Assembly (NCBI GenBank): GCA_031290815.1
Contig: JAISLO010000104.1
Coordinates: 1 to 7,104 of the forward strand
Origin: Synergistaceae bacterium
GTDB lineage: Bacteria > Synergistota > Synergistia > Synergistales > Synergistaceae
Length of the DNA: 7,104 nt
Direction of reading: 5' to 3'
Below are positions 1 through 4,654 of this stretch, in pieces (within the stretch, counting starts at the first letter, position 1; every line of letters starts with the position of its first letter). The notes beneath the pieces were generated by a model, which saw only the letters and a list, made by a program, of their open reading frames with translations, was not told the origin of the DNA and did no database searches. The translations under genes and the position numbers were made by a program.

Positions 1-149
1 TCGCCAATCTGAAGGACATCAAGGTCACGAGCGGCATCCTTACCATGGACCCGAGCAACCACAACCCGCTCAACAAACCGGCTGTCATCCAGAAAGTCGA
101 CACGGAGAAGAAGGAATTTACGTTCGTGGAAAAATACCAGGGCCAGTGA
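1..149 (+). CDS. ABC transporter substrate-binding protein, LivJ/LivK type (C-terminal fragment)
   Basis: Only the last 48 codons are present, read from base 3 to a TGA at 147-149; the 5' part lies outside the window. The visible residues include a 'TSGILTMDP' strand followed by 'HNPLNKPAV' and an alternating charged tail ending in KYQGQ. This matches the usual C-terminus of periplasmic type-1 binding proteins of the HAAT family, where a 'G.l.fd...HnP.k.avi.ki' pattern closes the second lobe. The stop is 29 bp before livH on the same strand, the classic position for the ligand-binding subunit of a liv operon. Its role would be to bind a branched-chain or related amino acid in the periplasm and deliver it to LivHM. 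The specificity residues are not in the window, so the ligand is unknown. Confidence 0.8.
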   Translation, partial: ANLKDIKVTSGILTMDPSNHNPLNKPAVIQKVDTEKKEFTFVEKYQGQ

Positions 150-161
150 GTCCGGTTTTTC

Positions 162-169
162 AGGGAGGG
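162..169 (+). promoter_or_regulatory. Ribosome binding site that sets the livH GTG start
   Basis: The purine run AGGGAGGG ends 9 bases before the GTG at 179. The only ATG nearby, at 170, is followed two codons later by TAG, so it cannot start livH. This supports a GTG start for livH. Confidence 0.6.
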
Positions 170-178
170 ATGCCGTAG

Positions 179-1051
179 GTGTTTTTGCAGACTCTCGTGA
201 CCGGCCTGTCCATCGGAGGGATATATTCCCTGATGGCGGTCGGTTACTCCCTGATTTTCAGCATACTGTCCTTCAGCAATTTCGCGCACGGAGCAGTCAT
301 TATGCTCGGCGCATATATGGGCATGGCGCTCGCGACCAAGGCAAACCTGGGGCTCGGTCTCGTCGTGGCCGGCAGCGTGGTGGGCGCGGGCATCCTGTCG
401 GTCTGCAACGAAAGGGTGGCATATGCCGTCCTGAGGCGCAGGCGTGCCCCCTCCCTCTACCTCATGATAAGCGCGATGGGGTGCTCCATGTTCCTCGAAA
501 ACATGGTATACGCTACGATAGGCGCCAGATTTTACTCCTTCCCCGAGTTCTTCAAGCGCCAGGTCATACAGGTCGGCGGCAGTTCGCTGAGCCTGCTCGA
601 CCTCTTCGCGTTCATCATCTCCATGAGCGCTATAGCGGCGCTGCACATCTTCATCACGCGCACAAAGACCGGTATAGCGATAAGGGCTGGCGTCAACGAC
701 ATGACGATGTGCTCACTCATGGGCGTCAACACCGACAGGCTCATCTCCATAGTATTCTTCCTGGCCGGAGCGTTCGCTGGAGTGGCTGGCGTATTCCTCG
801 GCATAAAATATCTCGTGTACCCCACGATGGGATGGGTCACGAACAAGGCCTATATAGCGGCGGTCATTGGAGGACTCGGCAGTCTGCCCGGAGCTATGAT
901 CGGAGGGATAATATTGGGCGTTTTGGAGACATTGGTTTCGACTTATGTCTCCAGCATCATGAGGGACGTGTTCAGCTTCTCTGTCCTCATAGCGCTTCTC
1001 ATCTGTCTGCCGAACGGACTCCTGGGTGCCGACACCGAGGAGAAGGTATAA
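179..1051 (+). CDS. livH: Branched-chain amino-acid ABC transporter permease LivH
   Basis: This is one of the two integral membrane subunits of a HAAT-family importer; with LivM it forms the inner-membrane path for the amino acid. The protein has 290 residues, the normal size for LivH, and is almost wholly hydrophobic, with about eight membrane segments. Family signatures are in place: NFAHG at 34-38 followed by MLGAY at 42-46; the cytoplasmic coupling segment at 162-184 (TKTGIAIRAG, then SLMGVN); and GGLGSLPGAMIGG at 231-243. The start is GTG, chosen because of the purine-rich site 9 bases upstream and because the first membrane helix begins at residue 2. The TAA stop is followed after 3 bases by livM. 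The family assignment is firm; the transported substrate is not known. Confidence 0.93.
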   Translation: MFLQTLVTGLSIGGIYSLMAVGYSLIFSILSFSNFAHGAVIMLGAYMGMALATKANLGLGLVVAGSVVGAGILSVCNERVAYAVLRRRRAPSLYLMISAMGCSMFLENMVYATIGARFYSFPEFFKRQVIQVGGSSLSLLDLFAFIISMSAIAALHIFITRTKTGIAIRAGVNDMTMCSLMGVNTDRLISIVFFLAGAFAGVAGVFLGIKYLVYPTMGWVTNKAYIAAVIGGLGSLPGAMIGGIILGVLETLVSTYVSSIMRDVFSFSVLIALLICLPNGLLGADTEEKV

Positions 1052-1054
1052 CGG

Positions 1055-1894
1055 ATGGATTATTACCTCAACATCGTTCTGCTGGCGTTCATCAACATGA
1101 TAGCCGTCCTCGGCGTGGCCGTGTTCACCGGTTTCACCGGGCTGTTCTCCCTGGGGCACGCCGCTTTTATCGGCATAGGGGCTTATACGTCGGGGGCACT
1201 CACATATCATTGGAACGTTCCGTTCATCCTGGCCATACTGGCGGGCATGGCAGCGGCGGGATTGTCGAGCCTCGTAATAGGCGTACCGACCTTGAGGGCC
1301 AAACTCCGCAGCGACTATTTCGCCATAGCGATACTCGGATTCGGCGAAGCCCTGAGGGTCTGTTTCGAAAACCTCTCCATAACCAACGGCGCTCGCGGAC
1401 TGTCACTGGACGAACTCAGCGGCCCGGTCTGGGTGAGCGGAGCGCTCGTGATATGTGTCTTCTTGACGCGCAACCTGCTGAAATCAAGATTCGGAACGAT
1501 GTTCATGTCCATACGGGAGGACCCGGTCGCGGCGGAGATGGCCGGTATAAACCTGTTCAGGACCCGCCTGCTCTCGCTCGTCGTCAGCGCGATGCTCTGC
1601 GGTGTTTCGGGAGCGCTGCTCGCCCACAGGCTGGCATTCATCCAGCCCGTGATGTTCACGCTCACCCAGTCGACACAGCTTCTCGCCTCCGTCATAGCCG
1701 GCGGGATGGGGAGCGTGTCGGGGCCGATAATCATCTCGTTCGTGTTCACGTCCCTGCCCGAGGCGCTCCGATGGCTCGACATGTGGCGGCTTCCGGCCTA
1801 CGGATTGCTGCTGGTTGTCATTATGATATACAGGCCGCAGGGCCTCATGGGTTATCGCGAAATAACCGACCTGTTCCGGAGGAAGGCACAATGA
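1055..1894 (+). CDS. livM: Branched-chain amino-acid ABC transporter permease LivM
   Basis: This is the second permease subunit, partner of LivH. At 279 residues it is on the short side of the family and lacks the long N-terminal extension of Escherichia coli LivM; short forms are common. Visible motifs are GHAAFIGIGAY at 34-44, the DYFAIAILGFGE stretch at 87-98, T.G..GL at 110-116, the cytoplasmic loop RFGTMFMSIRED at 145-156 continuing to the AGIN at 163-166, and AGGMGSVSGP at 215-224. It is strongly hydrophobic with a short basic tail (FRRKAQ). The ATG lies 3 bases after the livH stop, with a GAGGAGAAGG purine run at 1037-1046 as its ribosome site. Its last codons overlap the livG start as ATGA at 1891-1894. 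Confidence 0.93.
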   Translation: MDYYLNIVLLAFINMIAVLGVAVFTGFTGLFSLGHAAFIGIGAYTSGALTYHWNVPFILAILAGMAAAGLSSLVIGVPTLRAKLRSDYFAIAILGFGEALRVCFENLSITNGARGLSLDELSGPVWVSGALVICVFLTRNLLKSRFGTMFMSIREDPVAAEMAGINLFRTRLLSLVVSAMLCGVSGALLAHRLAFIQPVMFTLTQSTQLLASVIAGGMGSVSGPIIISFVFTSLPEALRWLDMWRLPAYGLLLVVIMIYRPQGLMGYREITDLFRRKAQ

Positions 1895-2679
1895 GCGACG
1901 CCCTCCTGGAGGTGCGGGATCTCACGAGGACCTTCGGCGGGATACGGGCGGTCGACGGGCTGTCGTTCGACGCCGCGCGCGACGGCATAACCGGCCTGAT
2001 AGGACCCAACGGAGCGGGGAAGACCACCGTATTCAACCTGATCACAGCGGTGTACAAACCCACCTCGGGTTCTATCAGGCTTGGAGGGCATGACCTCGCC
2101 GGCAAACGCCCGGACGAGGTCGTCCGTTCTGGAGTGTCCCGTACTTTCCAGAACATACGCCTGTTCAACCGCATGACCTGCCTCCAAAACGTTATGACTC
2201 CCATACTTGCGCGAGCGTCGTGCGGCCCCGTTTCATCCCTTTTCGGAACCCCGTCCGCGAGGCGGGAGGAATCGGAGGCGAGGGAAAGGGCTTTCGCGAT
2301 AATGAAGAACATAGGGATAGAGGACTCCGCTCATCGCATTGCGTCCACTCTGCCGTACGGCATCCAGCGAAAATTGGAGATAGCTCGTGCCATCGCCTGC
2401 TCGCCAAGCCTTCTGCTGCTCGACGAACCGGCGGCCGGAATGAACGATGCCGAAACGCGGGAGCTGGGGGAGACCATAGTCAGGGTGAGGAATGATTTCG
2501 ACGTGACGATACTGCTGATAGAGCACCACATCAGCCTGATCATGGATATATGCGCCCATATCGTCGTCATGGAACGGGGGGCGCTCCTGGCCTCCGGCTC
2601 CCCGGATGAGATAAGGGAGGACCCTCTGGTGGTGGAGGCCTATCTCGGACGCCGCAGGAGCGGAGGTAGCGCGAGATGA
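1891..2679 (+). CDS. livG: Branched-chain amino-acid ABC transporter ATP-binding protein LivG
   Basis: This is a cytoplasmic ATPase subunit that powers LivHM. It has 262 residues. Walker A is GPNGAGKTT at 38-46, the Q-loop is TFQNIRLF with Q87, the ABC signature is LPYGIQRKLEIARA at 154-167 (the LivG-type variant of LSGGQ), Walker B is LLLLDEP at 174-180 and is followed by the LivG hallmark AAGMN, and the H-loop is EH at 211-212. The tail EDPLVVEAYLG is typical of LivG. Its reading frame is open far upstream, through livH and livM, so the start cannot be set by a stop codon. ATG at 1891 is chosen because it is where homology begins (LLEVRDLTRTFGG), because GGAGGAAGG lies at 1878-1886, and because it overlaps the livM stop as ATGA. 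Translational coupling to livM is likely. Confidence 0.94.
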   Translation: MSDALLEVRDLTRTFGGIRAVDGLSFDAARDGITGLIGPNGAGKTTVFNLITAVYKPTSGSIRLGGHDLAGKRPDEVVRSGVSRTFQNIRLFNRMTCLQNVMTPILARASCGPVSSLFGTPSARREESEARERAFAIMKNIGIEDSAHRIASTLPYGIQRKLEIARAIACSPSLLLLDEPAAGMNDAETRELGETIVRVRNDFDVTILLIEHHISLIMDICAHIVVMERGALLASGSPDEIREDPLVVEAYLGRRRSGGSAR

Positions 2680-3386
2680 GCGGATATCTCGATGTCTCCG
2701 GCCTTCAAATATATTACGGCGGCATACACGCGCTGCACGGCGTCGACATCTCCGTCGGCAGGGGGGAGATAGTTTCCGTCGTGGGGGTGAACGGAGCGGG
2801 GAAATCGACACTGATGTGGGGCATAGCCGGCGTCCTGCCGATAGCCGGTGGATCCATAACGCTGGACGGCAGGAGGCTGCCGCCCAAGCCTCACGAAATA
2901 GTGGCCCTTGGAGTCTCCCTTGTCCCTGAGCGCCGCAGGCTCTTCACGACTCTCTCAGTGGAGGAGAACCTGGTGATGGGCGCCATAAGGCGGAACGACA
3001 GGGATTCGATAGAGCGCGACAAGGAAGGGTGCTTCGCCCTTTATCCGGTGCTGAAGGAGCGCCTGCGCCAGAGGGCAGGAACTCTGTCCGGCGGCGAACA
3101 GCAGATGCTCGCCATAGCGCGGGCGCTGATGAGCCGCCCGTCCATGCTGATGCTGGATGAACCGTCGCTCGGCCTGGCTCCGATGGTGACCGAATCACTG
3201 TTCGACACCATACTGAGGATAAGGGACGACGGAGTGACGGTCCTCCTGGTCGAGCAGAACGCTTTTCAGGCGCTCGAAATAAGCGACAGGGGATACGTTA
3301 TGCAGAGCGGCAATATTGCCGCCTCCGGAACGAGCCGCGAGCTCCTTGAAAACACCTTGATCAGAAAAGCCTACCTCGGGGGATAG
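2676..3386 (+). CDS. livF: Branched-chain amino-acid ABC transporter ATP-binding protein LivF
   Basis: This is the second ATPase subunit of the importer, forming the nucleotide-binding pair with LivG. Its 236 residues are standard for LivF. Walker A is GVNGAGKST at 37-45, the Q-loop region is VPERRRLF at 83-90, the ABC signature is LSGGEQQ at 137-143, Walker B is LMLDEP at 158-163 followed by SLGLAP, and the H-loop position is occupied by Q194 in VEQN, which is normal for LivF. The Q-loop carries Glu rather than Gln, also common in LivF, but the usual Gly of VPEGR is Arg here. The C-terminus NTLIRKAYLGG is the family ending. The ATG overlaps the livG stop as ATGA at 2676-2679, with an AGGAGCGGAGG purine run at 2656-2666 upstream. 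The stop is TAG. No further liv gene follows. Confidence 0.94.
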   Translation: MSGYLDVSGLQIYYGGIHALHGVDISVGRGEIVSVVGVNGAGKSTLMWGIAGVLPIAGGSITLDGRRLPPKPHEIVALGVSLVPERRRLFTTLSVEENLVMGAIRRNDRDSIERDKEGCFALYPVLKERLRQRAGTLSGGEQQMLAIARALMSRPSMLMLDEPSLGLAPMVTESLFDTILRIRDDGVTVLLVEQNAFQALEISDRGYVMQSGNIAASGTSRELLENTLIRKAYLGG

Positions 3387-3461
3387 GATCGCTCGAAACT
3401 TGATCCGCAATCCCGGGCCGGCTTTATCCATCCTCGCGTCATTATTATTTTATGTTTTGGT
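3387..3461. other. Convergent intergenic gap between livF and the dehydrogenase gene
   Basis: This is 75 bp between two convergent stop codons. It holds a weak inverted repeat, GGATC (3386-3390) and GATCC (3402-3406) around an 11-base loop, a GC-rich patch CCCGGGCCGG at 3412-3421, and an AT-rich run at 3441-3458. None of these forms a strong stem followed directly by a T-run on either strand, so no intrinsic terminator is called. Confidence 0.5.
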
Positions 3462-4625
3462 TCATGCCGCGACTATCCGTTTGTAAATGTCCTGAACGAA
3501 CCCGCTGTCAACGATGCCGCGCCAGTCGTCCCCGAAGTGGCTCTGCCAGAGTTTTTCCATTCCAAGCGCCGTGGCTGTCATCTTCGCTATGTGAGACTCG
3601 CCTATGCCGTAGTCGGCCGCGCGGGGCAGGGGCATTCCGTTTGTCTCGAGGAACCCTACGGTGTCGTCATAGCCGCCGCCATCATAAACGTCCCGGCAGG
3701 CGAGCATGGAGATCGTCACCGCAACGCTGTGCGGCAGCTTTGGGCTCGAATTGCTGAGGCCGTAGGATATCGCGTGCGAGACGCCGACCCTTCCTCCGAT
3801 GGAGCTGCTTCCGCCGAGCACGGACGCCATGGCCGACGTTATCGCGGCGTCAGGATCGTAGACGGCGAGATCGCGTGAGAGCACGGACCGCGCCATCTCC
3901 AGCCCCTTTATCGAGTCGCCGACCGCGTCATGAGCGCTCGTCCTGCTTTTTGTTATCTCGTAGTGGTGAAAGAAACAGTCCATCATCGTGTAAAACCTGT
4001 TGAACTTCGGCACTCCGGCGGACAACCTTGGATCGACGACGGCTACGGTTGGAGCCGTGAAGCTGTTGTTGATGCCGAGCTTCTTCTCCGGACCTCGGAG
4101 AACCGCTATCGGAGTCACCTCGGCGCCGGTCCCGCTCAGCGTCGGCAGGACCCATATTTCGGATCCCCTCTTCATGTCGAGGCCATAACCCTGGTACGCC
4201 TCCGCAGGCTTTGGGTTCGCGACGCATATCCCAACGGCCTTGGCGAGGTCCATAGTGCTGCCGCCACCAACGCCGGCCACCGCGTCCGGCGGATTTTTTT
4301 TGTCCCTGAGCATGGCTACCAGCTGGTCTACATCCCCGGTTCGCGGCTCGGAGTCCGACGCCCGGAACATGAAGATCTCCTCCTGTTCGAGGATTGGCTT
4401 GAACGCCGGCTGACACGCAAGCGCGTCATCGACGATGAAGAACGCCCTCCGTCCGCGTTCGCGCAGCAGACGCAACAGGTCGCCGACACCGTCGTCCGAC
4501 CGGACTACCTCCGTCAGGATCTGAGTGCTCCACCACGCGGGCGTGCCGCTGAAATTTGTTACAGATTCACTTTCTCCGGACATTCCTCCATCCGCTCCTT
4601 CCTCATCAGTGACGAACACCGGCAC
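3462..4625 (-). CDS. Iron-containing alcohol dehydrogenase family protein, KdnB-like
   Basis: This is a cytoplasmic NAD(P)-dependent oxidoreductase of the Fe-ADH (group III) family, 387 residues from the GTG at 4625. The dinucleotide-binding GVGGGSTMDLAKA is at 118-130 and TLSGTGAEVTP at 162-172. The four expected metal ligands can be placed at D216 and H220 (MMDCFFHHYE), H284 (VGVSHAISYGL) and H299 (LPHSVA). The stretches AYQGYGLDMK, PEKKLGIN and VGVSHAISYGLS resemble KdnB, the 3-deoxy-octulosonate 8-oxidase, more than FucO or butanol dehydrogenases, but that is a by-eye resemblance and no KdnA-like aminotransferase is in the window. The start is uncertain: GTG at 4625 has GGAGG 10 bases upstream, while ATG at 4583 (a 373-residue product) has AAGGAG 11 bases upstream and removes an acidic leader the family does not usually have. 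It lies 29 bp behind the kinase gene and is probably co-transcribed with it. The physiological substrate is unknown. Confidence 0.87.
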   Translation of the reverse strand: MPVFVTDEEGADGGMSGESESVTNFSGTPAWWSTQILTEVVRSDDGVGDLLRLLRERGRRAFFIVDDALACQPAFKPILEQEEIFMFRASDSEPRTGDVDQLVAMLRDKKNPPDAVAGVGGGSTMDLAKAVGICVANPKPAEAYQGYGLDMKRGSEIWVLPTLSGTGAEVTPIAVLRGPEKKLGINNSFTAPTVAVVDPRLSAGVPKFNRFYTMMDCFFHHYEITKSRTSAHDAVGDSIKGLEMARSVLSRDLAVYDPDAAITSAMASVLGGSSSIGGRVGVSHAISYGLSNSSPKLPHSVAVTISMLACRDVYDGGGYDDTVGFLETNGMPLPRAADYGIGESHIAKMTATALGMEKLWQSHFGDDWRGIVDSGFVQDIYKRIVAA

Positions 4626-4635
4626 GCTCCAGCCG

Positions 4636-4640
4636 CCTCC
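4636..4640 (-). promoter_or_regulatory. Candidate ribosome binding site for the dehydrogenase GTG start
   Basis: On the - strand this reads GGAGG, 10 bases before the GTG at 4625. It lies in the 29 bp gap after the kinase stop. A competing AAGGAG (4595-4600) sits 11 bases before the in-frame ATG at 4583, so the true start is not settled. Confidence 0.4.
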
Positions 4641-4654
4641 GCGGCAAGGCTGGA

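Noticed and set aside
481..1890. Long open frame upstream of livG, running through livH and livM in another frame
   Set aside because: The translation is rich in Arg, His and Gly with no recognisable domain, while the overlapping livH and livM frames have full family signatures. It is a by-product of GC-rich codon bias. Real coding in this frame begins only at the livG ATG at 1891.
2352..2372. LPYG instead of LSGG in the LivG signature as a possible defect
   Set aside because: LivG proteins commonly carry L.YG.QR here (E. coli LivG has LAYGQQR), so this is a normal family variant.
3255..3260. Gln194 in place of the H-loop His in LivF as a possible inactive ATPase
   Set aside because: VEQN at this position is the usual LivF form; no loss of function is implied.
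3386..3406. Inverted repeat GGATC/GATCC just after livF as a terminator
   Set aside because: The stem is only 5 bp with an 11-base loop and there is no T-run behind it on either strand, so it is too weak to call.
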